The notes: a model not told the origin generated them from the letters alone. A stretch of DNA of 64,000 nt from Streptomyces camelliae (GCF_027625935.1 NZ_CP115300.1:7378001-7442000), one strand, 5' to 3'. Counted from the first letter of the stretch, positions 17,004 to 27,162 are shown. Numbers and translations: made by a program.

Positions 17004-17038
17004 TTGACGAATCATGCAGACCTCTGCATACTCATGCA
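17004..17038 (+). promoter_or_regulatory. argG promoter with overlapping ARG box
   Basis: A -35 TTGACG (17004-17009), 17-base spacer and -10 CATACT (17027-17032). The perfect inverted repeat ATGCAGA-CC-TCTGCAT (17014-17029) fills the spacer, and a second, TGCAT-ACTC-ATGCA (17025-17038), overlaps the -10. Both match the TGCAT-rich character of actinobacterial ArgR boxes. The position predicts direct occlusion of polymerase by the ArgR encoded at 2145-2690. Confidence 0.75.
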
Positions 17039-17067
17039 TATCGGGATTGCAGGTGTGAGGAGAAACC

Positions 17068-18264
17068 ATGACCGAGCGCGTCGTACTCGCCTATTCGGGC
17101 GGTCTGGACACCTCCGTCGCCATCGGCTGGATCGCCGAGGAGACGGGCGCCGAGGTCATCGCCGTAGCGGTGGACGTCGGCCAGGGCGGCGAGGACCTGG
17201 ACGTCATCCGCAAGCGTGCCCTCGCCTGTGGGGCCGTCGAGGCCGAAGTGGCCGACGCCAAGGACGAGTTCGCCGACGAGTACTGCCTTCCGGCGATCAA
17301 GGCCAACGCCCTCTACATGGACCGCTACCCGCTGGTCTCCGCCCTCTCCCGGCCGGTGATCGTCAAGCACCTGGTCGCCGCCGCGCACAAGCACGGCGCC
17401 ACGACCGTCGCCCACGGCTGCACCGGCAAGGGCAACGACCAGGTCCGCTTCGAGGCCGGCATCGTCGCCCTCGCCCCCGACCTGAAGTGCATCGCCCCGG
17501 TCCGCGACTACGCGATGACCCGGGACAAGGCGATCGCCTTCTGCGAGGCCAAGCAGCTCCCGATCGCGACCACCAAGAAGTCCCCGTACTCCATCGACCA
17601 GAACGTCTTCGGGCGTGCGGTGGAGACGGGCTTCCTGGAGGACATCTGGAACGCCCCGATCGAGGACATCTACGAGTACACCGCCGACCCGGCGCAGCCC
17701 CGCGAGGCCGACGAGGTGATCATCACCTTCGAGGCGGGCGTGCCGGTCGCGATCGACGGCGAGCCGGTCACCGTGCTGCAGGCGATCCAGCAGCTCAACG
17801 AACGAGCCGGCGCCCAGGGCATCGGCCGGATCGACATGGTCGAGGACCGCCTCGTCGGCATCAAGTCCCGCGAGGTGTACGAGGCACCGGGCGCGATCGC
17901 CCTGATCACCGCCCACCAGGAGCTGGAGAACGTCACCGTCGAGCGCGAACTCGCCCGCTACAAGCGGCAGGTGGAGCAGCGCTGGGGCGAACTGGTCTAC
18001 GACGGCCAGTGGTTCTCCCCGCTCAAGCGTGCGCTGGACGGCTTCGTCGACGAGGCCAGCCAGCAGGTGACCGGCGACATCCGGATGACCCTGCACGGCG
18101 GCCGCGCGGTCGTCACCGGCCGGCGCTCGCAGTCGTCCCTGTACGACTTCAACCTCGCCACCTACGACACCGGCGACACCTTCGACCAGGCCGCGGCCAA
18201 GGGCTTCATCGACATCTACAGCCTGTCCTCGAAGATCGCCGCCCGGCGTGATCTGCGGGCATAA
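17068..18264 (+). CDS. argG: Argininosuccinate synthase ArgG
   Basis: Cytoplasmic enzyme that joins citrulline and aspartate with ATP cleavage to give argininosuccinate. The 398-residue length is typical. The N-terminal PP-loop reads [10 protein letters not shown] (7-16), with the family segment [17 protein letters not shown] further on. The start is supported by GAGGAG before the ATG. It lies 50 bases upstream of argH, so the last two steps of arginine synthesis are adjacent. It has its own promoter with an ARG box. Confidence 0.97.
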   Translation: MTERVVLAYSGGLDTSVAIGWIAEETGAEVIAVAVDVGQGGEDLDVIRKRALACGAVEAEVADAKDEFADEYCLPAIKANALYMDRYPLVSALSRPVIVKHLVAAAHKHGATTVAHGCTGKGNDQVRFEAGIVALAPDLKCIAPVRDYAMTRDKAIAFCEAKQLPIATTKKSPYSIDQNVFGRAVETGFLEDIWNAPIEDIYEYTADPAQPREADEVIITFEAGVPVAIDGEPVTVLQAIQQLNERAGAQGIGRIDMVEDRLVGIKSREVYEAPGAIALITAHQELENVTVERELARYKRQVEQRWGELVYDGQWFSPLKRALDGFVDEASQQVTGDIRMTLHGGRAVVTGRRSQSSLYDFNLATYDTGDTFDQAAAKGFIDIYSLSSKIAARRDLRA

Positions 18265-18269
18265 CCTGA

Positions 18270-19742
<1,473 letters not shown>

Positions 19743-19798
19743 CGTGAGGGCATCGCGGGTTACGTTGGTCGCAGTCAGCCGACCGAACGGAGCCCGCG

Positions 19799-20770
19799 AT
19801 GCCCTTCGCCCGTCTCGCGCACGCCACGACGCCGACCTGCCACATCGGTCTCGGTCTCGCCGCCGTCGGCCGCCCCGGCTACATCAACCTCGGCCGCGAA
19901 GAAGACCTCGGAGAGAACCGCAGTGTCGAGGCCCTGCGCGCCCGTACCTTCGAACTCCTCGACGCCGCCTACGCCCAGGGCGTCCGCTACTTCGACGTGG
20001 CCCGCTCCTACGGCCGCTCCGAGGAGTTCCTCGCCGACTGGCTGAACGCCCACCCCGATGCCGACGACGTGGTCGTCGGCAGCAAGTGGGGCTACTCCTA
20101 CACCGCCGGCTGGTCGGCACAGGCCGAGACGCACGAGGTCAAGGACCACAGCCTGGCGACGTACGACCGCCAGCGCGCCGAGACCGACGCGCTGCTCGGC
20201 GACCGGCTCGACCTCTACCAGATCCACTCGGTGACCCCGGACAGCCCGGCCCTCACCGACAAGGACCTGCACGCACGGCTCGCCGAGGCCGCCGCCCAGG
20301 GACTGACCATCGGCTTCTCCACCAGCGGCCCGGCCCAGGCCGACGCGATCCGGGCCGCCCTGGAGATCACCGTCGGCGGCGAGCGCCTCTTCCGTACCGT
20401 CCAGTCGACGTACAACGCGCTGGAGACCTCGGCCGCACCCGCCCTCGCCGAGGCGCACGACGCCGGGCTCACCGTGATCGTCAAGGAGGGCATGGCCAAC
20501 GGCCGGCTCGCCGCGCCGCACGCGCCGGAGACGCTGACGGCCGTCGCCGAGGAGACCTCCCTCGGCTGTGACGCCGTGGCCCTCGCCTGGATCCTGCGCC
20601 AGCCCTGGGTGGGTGTGGTCCTCTCCGGCGCCGCGACCGTCCCGCAGCTCTTCTCCAATCTGCACGCCCCCGCCGTCGACCTCGACGTGGACCAGCTGAC
20701 CCGCCTCGCCACGCTCGCCGAGGACCCGCGCGCCTACTGGGAGCGGCGCGGGGAGCTGCCCTGGCACTGA
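19799..20770 (+). CDS. Aldo/keto reductase
   Basis: A 323-residue NAD(P)H-dependent oxidoreductase with the TIM-barrel AKR fold. The catalytic tetrad is visible: Asp and Tyr in YFDVARSYGRSEE, Lys in GSKWGY and His in YQIHS. The C-terminal cofactor region includes VVLSGAATVPQL. RBS CGGAG precedes the ATG. It lies 56 bases after argH but has its own upstream sequence and probably no role in arginine synthesis. The substrate is unknown. Confidence 0.9.
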   Translation: MPFARLAHATTPTCHIGLGLAAVGRPGYINLGREEDLGENRSVEALRARTFELLDAAYAQGVRYFDVARSYGRSEEFLADWLNAHPDADDVVVGSKWGYSYTAGWSAQAETHEVKDHSLATYDRQRAETDALLGDRLDLYQIHSVTPDSPALTDKDLHARLAEAAAQGLTIGFSTSGPAQADAIRAALEITVGGERLFRTVQSTYNALETSAAPALAEAHDAGLTVIVKEGMANGRLAAPHAPETLTAVAEETSLGCDAVALAWILRQPWVGVVLSGAATVPQLFSNLHAPAVDLDVDQLTRLATLAEDPRAYWERRGELPWH

Positions 20771-20815
20771 CGCGCACCTGGGGCGACCGGCGGCCGTGAG
20801 TCACGTATGCCTAAC

Positions 20816-20855
20816 ATGAGACAAAGACGTCTCACATGGTCTACCCTTGTCTCAT
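20816..20855 (+). promoter_or_regulatory. Promoter and operator of the TetR/MFS pair
   Basis: The inverted repeat ATGAGACAA (20816-20824) and TTGTCTCAT (20847-20855) is perfect over 9 bases per arm; an extra GTCTCA at 20829-20834 makes a tighter palindrome with TGAGAC (20817-20822). A possible promoter is -35 GAGACA (20818-20823), 18 bases, -10 TACCCT (20842-20847), 6 bases before the ATG at 20854. The repressor would therefore cover -35, -10 and the start codon. Confidence 0.65.
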
Positions 20856-21405
20856 GGCCCTGGATCGTGACCACGTGCTGCGCAGCGCAGCCGCCCTGCT
20901 GACCCGTAAATCCACCGCGACCATGGACGAGGTCGCCAAGGCCGCCGGGATCAGCCGGGCCACGCTCCACCGGCACTTCGCCGGGCGCGACGCGCTCGTC
21001 CGGGCGCTGGAGGCGCTCGGTATCGCGGAGTGCGAGGCGGCCGTGGACCGCGCCCGGCTGGACGAAGGGCCCGCGAGCGAGGCCGTACGACGGCTGGTGC
21101 GCGAGATCCAGCCCGCCGCCGGGCTGCTCGCCTTCCTCTACGGCGAGAGCCAGCTGTGGGAGGGCGACCGCCAGAACGACGGCTGGCAGAGCCTGGACGC
21201 CCGGATGGGCGCGGTGTTCCTGCGTGGCCAGCAAGCGGGCGAATTCCGCATCGACCTCACCCCGGTCTGGCTCACCGAGGCGCTGTACGGCCTGATCGCC
21301 TCGTGCGCCTGGGCCACCCTGGACGGCCGCGTGGCCGCCCGGGACTTCCCGACCATGGTCGCCGAGCTGCTGCTCGGCGGCGCCGTGCGAAGAGAGGAAC
21401 CATGA
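20854..21405 (+). CDS. TetR-family repressor
   Basis: A 183-residue regulator. The N-terminal helix-turn-helix is TMDEVAKAAGISRATLHRHF; the C-terminal ligand pocket is divergent as usual. The ATG at 20854 (MALDRD) is preferred over the in-frame ATG at 20836 because a -10 box lies 6 bases upstream, fitting a leaderless transcript; neither has an RBS. The stop overlaps the MFS gene ATG (ATGA), so regulator and pump are one operon. Expected role: autorepression and drug- or metabolite-induced release of the pump. Confidence 0.92.
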   Translation: MALDRDHVLRSAAALLTRKSTATMDEVAKAAGISRATLHRHFAGRDALVRALEALGIAECEAAVDRARLDEGPASEAVRRLVREIQPAAGLLAFLYGESQLWEGDRQNDGWQSLDARMGAVFLRGQQAGEFRIDLTPVWLTEALYGLIASCAWATLDGRVAARDFPTMVAELLLGGAVRREEP

Positions 21406-22925
21406 CCAGCACCCTGCAGCCGGCCCGCGCGGCGGAGGCGGAGCAGCGACCGGGCCGCTGGCTCGCGCTCTGCGTCCTCGTCCTGGCCGTGCTGCTGGTG
21501 GCCGTCGACGCCACCGTCCTCGGCCTGGCGACCCCTTACATCAGCGAAGACCTCAACCCCTCCGGCACCCAGCTCCTGTGGATCGGCGACGTCTACTCCT
21601 TCGTCATCGCCGGTCTGCTGGTCTCCATGGGCAGCCTCGGCGACCGTATCGGCCGCAAGCGGATCCTGCTCGGCGGTGCCACGGCGTTCGGCGCGATATC
21701 GGTGCTCAACGCCTATGCCACGACACCGGAGCTGATGATCCTGGCGCGGGCGCTGCTCGGTGTCGCGGGCGCGACCCTGATGCCCGCCACCCTCGCCCTG
21801 ATCCGCAACCTCTTCCACGACCCGCGCGAGCGCAGCCTCGCCGTGGGCATCTGGGGCGCGACCGCCTCAGCCGGTACGGCCGTCGGCCCCATCGTGGGCG
21901 GCTTCCTGCTCGAACACTTCTGGTGGGGCTCGGTCTTCCTCATCAACCTGCCGGTGATGGCGGTCCTGGTCCTCGTCGGCATCCGCACGCTGCCCGAGTC
22001 CCGGAATCCGAACCCCGGCCCCTGGGACCTGATGAGCGTCCTGCTGTCGCTGGTCGGCATGATCGGCGTGGTGTACGCGGTCAAGGAGCTGGCCACGCAC
22101 GGCGTCACCTGGCCCCCGCTCGCCGCGGGCCTGCTGGGCGCGGCCGCGCTCTACGGGTTCGTCCACCGCCAGCTCACCATGCCGGCCCCGCTGCTGGACA
22201 TGCGGCTGTTCCGGCACCGTGGCTTCAGCGGGGCGGTCCTCGCCGACCTGCTGACCGTGCTCGGCATGTCCGGCCTGGTGTTCTTCCTCTCCCAGTACCT
22301 GCAACTCGTCCAGGGCAGGCGTCCGTTCGAGGCGGGCCTCGCCGAACTGCCCGCCGCCGTCGGCGCGGTGGTGGCCGGCCTGATCGCGGGCGCCGCCGCC
22401 CGCCGCTTCTCGGTCCGGGCCGTGGTCTCCGGCGGCCTCGCCGCGGTGGGCCTCGCCCTGGCCGTGCTCACCACCCTGGGCACGTCGACGGGCTACCCGG
22501 TCCTCGGCGCCGCACTGCTGGTCGTGGGCATCGGCGCCGGCTTCTCCTTCACGGTGACGGCCGACGTGATCCTCTCCAGCGTGCCCAAGGAACAGGCGGG
22601 CGCCGCCTCGGCGGTCTCCGAGACGGCGTACGAGCTGGGCGCGGCCCTGGGCATCGCCCTGCTGGGCTCGATCGTGACGGGCGTCTACCGCGACTTCACC
22701 GGCCCGGCGGGCACCCCGCCCCAGGCCCACGAGTCACTGGGCGCGGCGGTGGAGGCGTCGCAGCACATGGCTCCGCACATGGCCGCCGAGATGCTGGACG
22801 CGGCCCGGGACTCCTTCGTCCACGGCCTCCACCTGGCCTCGGGCGCAGGAGCGGCGGTTTTGCTCGGAACGGCGGTGGCGGCGTGGTTCCTGCTGAAGAA
22901 CCAGAAACTGGAAAGTGCCGGATGA
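21402..22925 (+). CDS. MFS efflux transporter, DHA2 type (14 TM)
   Basis: A 507-residue proton-coupled exporter of the EmrB/QacA group. Visible features: motif A GSLGDRIGRKR between helices 2 and 3, motif C region SAGTAVGPIVGGFL and about 14 hydrophobic segments. RBS AGAGAGGAAC precedes the ATG, which overlaps the TetR stop. A role in drug or secondary-metabolite export is typical; the substrate is not readable. It ends 112 bases before a convergent gene, with the dispersed repeat between. Confidence 0.93.
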   Translation: MTSTLQPARAAEAEQRPGRWLALCVLVLAVLLVAVDATVLGLATPYISEDLNPSGTQLLWIGDVYSFVIAGLLVSMGSLGDRIGRKRILLGGATAFGAISVLNAYATTPELMILARALLGVAGATLMPATLALIRNLFHDPRERSLAVGIWGATASAGTAVGPIVGGFLLEHFWWGSVFLINLPVMAVLVLVGIRTLPESRNPNPGPWDLMSVLLSLVGMIGVVYAVKELATHGVTWPPLAAGLLGAAALYGFVHRQLTMPAPLLDMRLFRHRGFSGAVLADLLTVLGMSGLVFFLSQYLQLVQGRRPFEAGLAELPAAVGAVVAGLIAGAAARRFSVRAVVSGGLAAVGLALAVLTTLGTSTGYPVLGAALLVVGIGAGFSFTVTADVILSSVPKEQAGAASAVSETAYELGAALGIALLGSIVTGVYRDFTGPAGTPPQAHESLGAAVEASQHMAPHMAAEMLDAARDSFVHGLHLASGAGAAVLLGTAVAAWFLLKNQKLESAG

Positions 22926-22927
22926 GG

Positions 22928-23002
22928 GGAGCGCCCCGAAGGGGCGCGGGGCTGTATCCGATATGCGGCTCCGCCGCTTGGGCGCGAAAAGCGACCACAA
23001 AC
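22928..23002. repeat. Dispersed intergenic repeat, copy 2 (fullest)
   Basis: Starts with the hairpin GCGCCCC-GAA-GGGGCGC, then a GGGGCTGTATC-like stretch and GATATGCGGCTCCGCCGC, then a tail with ACCACAA. It fills most of the gap between the convergent MFS and acyltransferase genes. The hairpin is shared with copy 3 and the second part with copy 1. A probable bidirectional terminator. Confidence 0.75.
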
Positions 23003-23036
23003 CCGCGCCCGAAAACCGGCCGAACTGCCGGCGGCG

Positions 23037-23708
23037 CTAGGCCGCCTTGGCCTTCGTGGCGTACATGTCCACGTACTCCTGCCCGCCCAACCGCATGACC
23101 TCGGCCATCACCGAGTCGGTCACCGCCCGCAGCACATACCGGTCCCGGTCCATCCCGTCGTACCGCGAGAACTCCATCGCCTCACCGAAACGGACCGTCA
23201 CCTTGCCCGGCCGCGGAATCCCGGAACCCCCCGGCTGCAACTTGTCCGTGCCGATCATGGCGAAGGGAACCACCGGCGCACCGGTCATCAGCGTCAGCCG
23301 CGCGATACCGGTGCGCCCCCGGTACAGCCGGCCGTCGGGCGAGCGCGTGCCTTCGGGGTAGATCCCGAAGATCCGCCCCTCCTCCAGGACCCGCCGCCCG
23401 GTCATCAGCGCCGCCACACCGCCGTTGGCCCCGTCCCGGTCCACCGGGATCATGCCGACGCCGGTGAAGAACCACGCCATCAGCCGGCCCTTGACGCCCT
23501 TGCCGGTGACGTACTCGTCCTTGCCGATGAAGTGCACCTGCCGCTTGGTGACCAGCGGCAGCACGATCGAGTCGATGAAGGTGAGGTGATTGCCCGCCAG
23601 GATCACCGGGCCGTCCCCCGGGATGTGCTCCACGCCCTCCACCTGTGGGCGGAACATCAGGCGCATGATCGGTCCGAGCACTGCCTTGATGAGCCGGAAG
23701 CGGGACAA
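23037..23708 (-). CDS. 1-acylglycerol-3-phosphate acyltransferase-like (PlsC)
   Basis: A 223-residue membrane-associated acyltransferase of the PlsC family, acting in phospholipid synthesis. Motif I NHLTFID has H41 and D46; motif III FGIYPEGTRSPDGRLYRG lies near residue 116. The length is usual for actinobacterial PlsC. Streptomyces genomes hold several paralogues, so the exact acyl acceptor is uncertain. Confidence 0.9.
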   Translation of the reverse strand: MSRFRLIKAVLGPIMRLMFRPQVEGVEHIPGDGPVILAGNHLTFIDSIVLPLVTKRQVHFIGKDEYVTGKGVKGRLMAWFFTGVGMIPVDRDGANGGVAALMTGRRVLEEGRIFGIYPEGTRSPDGRLYRGRTGIARLTLMTGAPVVPFAMIGTDKLQPGGSGIPRPGKVTVRFGEAMEFSRYDGMDRDRYVLRAVTDSVMAEVMRLGGQEYVDMYATKAKAA

Positions 23709-23798
23709 CGGGTCCTCCGATGCCGAGAGGCGTTATGAGTCTGTGCAGGTGAGGACATTACTCGCGGTCCCCGGCCGAACGCACATCGGGTACGTCCG

Positions 23799-23831
23799 GT
23801 TCACCCAGGTCTTACGAACTGTTGACACGGG
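23799..23831 (+). promoter_or_regulatory. Candidate PHO box upstream of glycerophosphodiesterase
   Basis: GTTCACCCAGG (23799-23809) matches the 11-base direct-repeat unit of the Streptomyces PhoP box very well. In the same 11-base register comes one unlike unit and then GTTGACACGGG (23821-23831), a weaker match. PhoP control of glycerophosphodiesterase genes is established in S. coelicolor (glpQ1, glpQ2), so the context fits. Confidence 0.5.
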
Positions 23832-23980
23832 TTTACCCGCAGGTCCCGCCCTCGGCCGGACACCGCACAGGACACATGGCGTCACCCCGGTGTTCCGGCT
23901 CAGGTCTCCCTTCGGTCATGTGCGCGACCCTACGATCGCCCCGACTTCAAAGACGCGAACGTGGACGGCAGGAGACGCTG

Positions 23981-25168
23981 ATGGTCAGCGACCAGGCGAA
24001 CGAGCGGAATCAGGGCACGGGACAGGGCACCGGACGGCGGGCGCTCCTCGGCGCGGCGGTGTTCGGCGCCGGCGGAGCGGTCCTCGGGCTGCCGGGTACG
24101 GCCGGTGCGGCGCAGGCCAGGCCGGCCAGGTCCGCGGGACGGGGGCTGAAGAGCCTGCCGAAGCCGGCGATCATCGGCCACCGGGGTGCCAGCGGCTACC
24201 GTCCCGAGCACACCTTCGGCTCGTACAACCTGGCCCTGGACCTGGGCGCCGACGTGGTCGAGGCCGGTGACCTGGTGCCCACCAAGGACGGTCACCTCGT
24301 CTGCCGGCACGAGCCGGAGATCGGCGGCACCACGGACGTCGCCTCCCATCCCGAGTTCGCCGGCCGCAAGACCACCAAGGTCCTCGACGGCGTGCCGACC
24401 ACCGGCTGGTTCACCGAGGACTTCACGCTCGCCGAGCTGAAGACGCTGCGTGCCGTCGAGCGCATCCCGGCCAACCGGCCGCACAACACCCTCTACAACG
24501 GACGCTGGGAGATCCCCACGTTCGAAGAGGTCCTGAAGTGGCAGGACGAGCAGACCCGCAAGCGCGGCAAGCAGGTCTGGATCTACCCCGAGACCAAGCA
24601 CCCCACCTACTTCCGCAAACTCGGCCTCGGCCTGGAGGAGCGGGTGGCGAAGCTGCTCGCCAAGTACGGCAAGGACGGCCGTAACGCACCGGTCATCCTG
24701 CAGTCCTTCGAGCCCAGCAGCATCCAGAAGCTCAACCAGCTGGTCGACAACCCGCTCGTCGTGCTGCTCTCCTCGGCGGACAGCCGCCCCTACGACTTCG
24801 TCGAGGCGGGCGACCCGCGCACGGTCGCCGACCTGATCACGCCCAAGGGCCTCCGGGAGATCGCCGGCTATGCCCAGGGCATCGGCCCGACGCTGGACCT
24901 GATCATCCCGAAGGACGCGAACGGCAATCTCACCAAGCCGACCACGCTGGTCGCCGACGCGCACAAGGTGGGCCTGATCCTCACCCCGTACACCATGCGC
25001 AACGAGAACCCCTTCCTGCCGGCCGACTACCGCAAGGGCACCGCGGCCGACGGCTACGGCGACCCCTTCGGCGCGTTCAAGACGTACTTCGCGACCGGCA
25101 TCGACGGCGTCTTCACGGACAACGCCGACACCGGTGTCCTCGCCCGCGCCGACTTCCTGGCCGGCTGA
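23981..25168 (+). CDS. glpQ1: Secreted glycerophosphodiester phosphodiesterase
   Basis: A 395-residue exported enzyme that releases glycerol-3-phosphate from glycerophosphodiesters and teichoic acids, mainly for phosphate scavenging. A Tat-type signal with GTGRRALLGAAVFGAGG covers about 17-44. The GDPD domain begins with GHRGASGYRPEHT (catalytic H67) and continues with VVEAGDLVPTKDGHLVCRH, which carries the metal ligands. The ATG is chosen for GGAG eight bases upstream; the frame above it is open but intergenic. The symbol is by analogy with S. coelicolor glpQ1 and is tentative. A candidate PHO box lies about 150-180 bases upstream, and a strong hairpin follows the stop. Confidence 0.9.
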   Translation: MVSDQANERNQGTGQGTGRRALLGAAVFGAGGAVLGLPGTAGAAQARPARSAGRGLKSLPKPAIIGHRGASGYRPEHTFGSYNLALDLGADVVEAGDLVPTKDGHLVCRHEPEIGGTTDVASHPEFAGRKTTKVLDGVPTTGWFTEDFTLAELKTLRAVERIPANRPHNTLYNGRWEIPTFEEVLKWQDEQTRKRGKQVWIYPETKHPTYFRKLGLGLEERVAKLLAKYGKDGRNAPVILQSFEPSSIQKLNQLVDNPLVVLLSSADSRPYDFVEAGDPRTVADLITPKGLREIAGYAQGIGPTLDLIIPKDANGNLTKPTTLVADAHKVGLILTPYTMRNENPFLPADYRKGTAADGYGDPFGAFKTYFATGIDGVFTDNADTGVLARADFLAG

Positions 25169-25215
25169 GCCGTCGTCAACCGTTCGCCCGGTCGCACCTC
25201 GTTCGTGCTGACTCT

Positions 25216-25249
25216 GCGCCGCCCCGGAAACCTGCGTCCGGGGCGGCGC
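25216..25249 (+). terminator. Terminator hairpin after the phosphodiesterase
   Basis: Perfect 13-base stem GCGCCGCCCCGGA (25216-25228) and TCCGGGGCGGCGC (25237-25249) around an 8-base loop, 48 bases after the stop. There is no strong U-tract, as is common in these GC-rich genomes. Confidence 0.75.
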
Positions 25250-25261
25250 GTCGTTCCGCAT

Positions 25262-25768
25262 ATGACGCACGACTTGGTAGCCGCCCTGCATCCGCTGCTC
25301 ACCGCGGAGGCCTCGGCCGAGGCATATGCCGCCGGGAGCGAGCCGGGCGACCTGGAGCAGGCCGTCTGGCTCCGGCTGCTGGAGCGGCTGGAGCGCGACG
25401 GACCGCCGCTCGACCCCGAGGGCTGGCTGCGCAAGGCCGTCCGCGCCGAGGCCCGCCGCAGCCGCCGCACCACCCGCCTCGAACGCCCGTACGGCAGCGA
25501 GCCCGCCGATGACATCCGGCCCGGCCCCGAGCAGCTCGTCCTCACCGCCGCCCGCCACCACGCCCTGCGCGAGGCCGTGCGCCGGCTGCCCGGCCGCTGC
25601 CCCCGGCTCATCGAGGCCCTGCTCTCCCCGAAAGACCTCACATACCGGGAGATCGCGGGGGAGTTGGGTATCTCACAGGGCAGTCTTGGCCCGGAACGCT
25701 CCAGATGTCTGGGATGTCTAAGGCGTTTGCTCACGCCGGAGGTTGCGGCGCGCGAAGCGCGGGGATAG
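25262..25768 (+). CDS. Sigma-70-like DNA-binding protein (divergent ECF type)
   Basis: A 168-residue protein. The N-terminal part has a region-2-like stretch (DLEQAVWLRLLERL and LRKAVRAEARR) and the C-terminal part a region-4-like helix-turn-helix (LTYREIAGELGISQGSLGPERSRC). Region 2 is short, so it may be a weak or specialised sigma factor. The ATG at 25262 is 12 bases after the terminator hairpin and has no RBS; a GTG upstream would overlap the hairpin. Three cysteines near the C-terminus (GRCPR, RSRCLGCL) are unusual and could sense redox state. No adjacent anti-sigma gene. Confidence 0.75.
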   Translation: MTHDLVAALHPLLTAEASAEAYAAGSEPGDLEQAVWLRLLERLERDGPPLDPEGWLRKAVRAEARRSRRTTRLERPYGSEPADDIRPGPEQLVLTAARHHALREAVRRLPGRCPRLIEALLSPKDLTYREIAGELGISQGSLGPERSRCLGCLRRLLTPEVAAREARG

Positions 25769-25812
25769 GAGTGAGAACGACAGGTGATCAGGTGAGCGGG
25801 AGGCGTGCGCAC

Positions 25813-26310
25813 ATGGGCATGAGCGTGACCATCTCGGTGGCGACCGAGCAGGACGCGGAGCAGATCTTCAGGCTCCAGTACCTGTGCTTCCAGAGCGAGG
25901 CGGCGCTGTACGGCAATTACCGCATCGACCCGCTGGTCCAAACCCTGGACTCCGTGCGCCAGGAAGTCGCCTCCGACTGTGTCTTCGTCGCCCGGCTCGG
26001 GGAAGAGGTCGTCGGCTCCGTACGCGGCAAGGTCACCGAGGACGGCGCCGCCGCCATCGGCAAGCTCTGCGTCCACCCGCGCCTCCAGGGCCACGGCATT
26101 GGCGCGCGGCTGCTGCGCGCGGCAGAAGCGGCGCTGGTGGAGGAGCGGGGCGCCACCAAGTTCCGCCTGTCCACCGGCCACCGCAGCGAGGGCAACCTCC
26201 GCCTCTACCGCCGCTCCGGCTACGAGACGGTGGGCCGCTCCAAGGGTGCGGACGGGGTGGATCTGATCATCCTGGAGAAGCCGGCGGGGACGTACGCGCA
26301 AACAGCGTGA
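25813..26310 (+). CDS. GNAT N-acetyltransferase
   Basis: A 165-residue acetyltransferase with the acetyl-CoA motif A in LCVHPRLQGHGIGARLLRAAE and the late motif B segment LRLYRRSGYETVGRS. The ATG at 25813 has GGAGG nine bases upstream. The substrate is unknown. It lies 44 bases after the sigma-like gene and may be co-transcribed with it. Confidence 0.9.
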   Translation: MGMSVTISVATEQDAEQIFRLQYLCFQSEAALYGNYRIDPLVQTLDSVRQEVASDCVFVARLGEEVVGSVRGKVTEDGAAAIGKLCVHPRLQGHGIGARLLRAAEAALVEERGATKFRLSTGHRSEGNLRLYRRSGYETVGRSKGADGVDLIILEKPAGTYAQTA

Positions 26311-26312
26311 GG

Positions 26313-26360
26313 GCAGTGCGCCCCGAAGGGGCGCGGGGAACGGCGCGAGTAACCACAACC
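26313..26360. repeat. Dispersed intergenic repeat, copy 3 (first half)
   Basis: Carries the hairpin GCGCCCC-GAA-GGGGCGC and the tail ACCACAACC but not the GATATGCGG part. It lies directly after the GNAT stop and before a convergent gene, like the other copies, which supports a role in ending transcription from both sides. Confidence 0.7.
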
Positions 26361-26381
26361 ACCCGCAGCCGCCCGCGCTCC

Positions 26382-26801
26382 TCAGGCACCCCTGTGAGCA
26401 GGCGCCTTCCGCAGCCAGTACATGGCGGAAAGCGGTAGCAGAACCGGGATGAAGATGTAGCCCATCCCGTAATCCGACCACACGGTCGCATCGGGAAACG
26501 CGGAAGAGTCCACCAGAGTCCACGTACCGACGATCAGGACACCGACCAGCTCGGCTGCGCAGCAGACTTGCGCTGCCCGCCGGGCCGTCTCCCCGCCCCG
26601 GATCAGCGTGTACGTGATGAACCCGTACACGACGCCGGCCACGGCCGACAGCGTGTACGCGAGCGGCGCCCGGTCGAACTCCGTCGAGATCTGGAACGCC
26701 GAGCGCGACACCGCGCCGACCACCATCACGCCGTAGAACCAGACGAGCAGCATGCCCGGCCCGCTGATCAGCCGGGCCGGCTTCTCCTCCGCCGCCGTCA
26801 C
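26382..26801 (-). CDS. Small integral membrane protein
   Basis: A 139-residue protein with about four hydrophobic segments (for example GMLLVWFYGVMVVGAVSRSAF and YIFIPVLLPLSAMYWL). The GTG at 26801 is chosen because GGGGAGG lies 5 bases upstream and the codon comes straight after the stop of the preceding gene. It forms a two-gene unit with the next entry. The family is not identified; it could be a small two-subunit transporter or a membrane regulator. Confidence 0.8.
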   Translation of the reverse strand: MTAAEEKPARLISGPGMLLVWFYGVMVVGAVSRSAFQISTEFDRAPLAYTLSAVAGVVYGFITYTLIRGGETARRAAQVCCAAELVGVLIVGTWTLVDSSAFPDATVWSDYGMGYIFIPVLLPLSAMYWLRKAPAHRGA

Positions 26802-26802
26802 G

Positions 26803-27162
26803 TCAGCCTCCCCAGATGTCATAGAGCCGCACCTCCAGCACGGCCAGCACCACACCACCGGCGGCCGCGGTCACCGAACCCCAGCGGGTCCGCTCGGCCA
26901 GCGACATCATCCCCGCCGCCGGAACACACGCGAACGCGCCCACCAGATACGCCACGAAGATCGTCGTACCCTGATCCGGCTTCTCGCCCCGCGCCAGCTG
27001 CACGATCCCGATCACCAGCTGGATCACGGCCAGGAGCGACACCACGGCCATGCCGATGAAGTGCCAGTCCTTGGTCGGCTGGTCTCGATACGCGGCCCAG
27101 CCGCACCACGCGGCGAGCAGCAGCGCGGCGATCCCGGTCACCAGCGTCAGGGCATTGAGCAT
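26803..27162 (-). CDS. Small integral membrane protein, partner
   Basis: A 119-residue protein with three to four hydrophobic helices (LVTGIAALLLAAWCGWAAY, AVVSLLAVIQLVIGIVQLA, FVAYLVGAFACVPAAGMM, AAAGGVVLAVLEVRLY). It is the first gene of the pair, and its stop and RBS region overlap the start of the second. Function unknown; the pairing suggests a hetero-oligomeric membrane complex. Confidence 0.8.
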   Translation of the reverse strand: MLNALTLVTGIAALLLAAWCGWAAYRDQPTKDWHFIGMAVVSLLAVIQLVIGIVQLARGEKPDQGTTIFVAYLVGAFACVPAAGMMSLAERTRWGSVTAAAGGVVLAVLEVRLYDIWGG

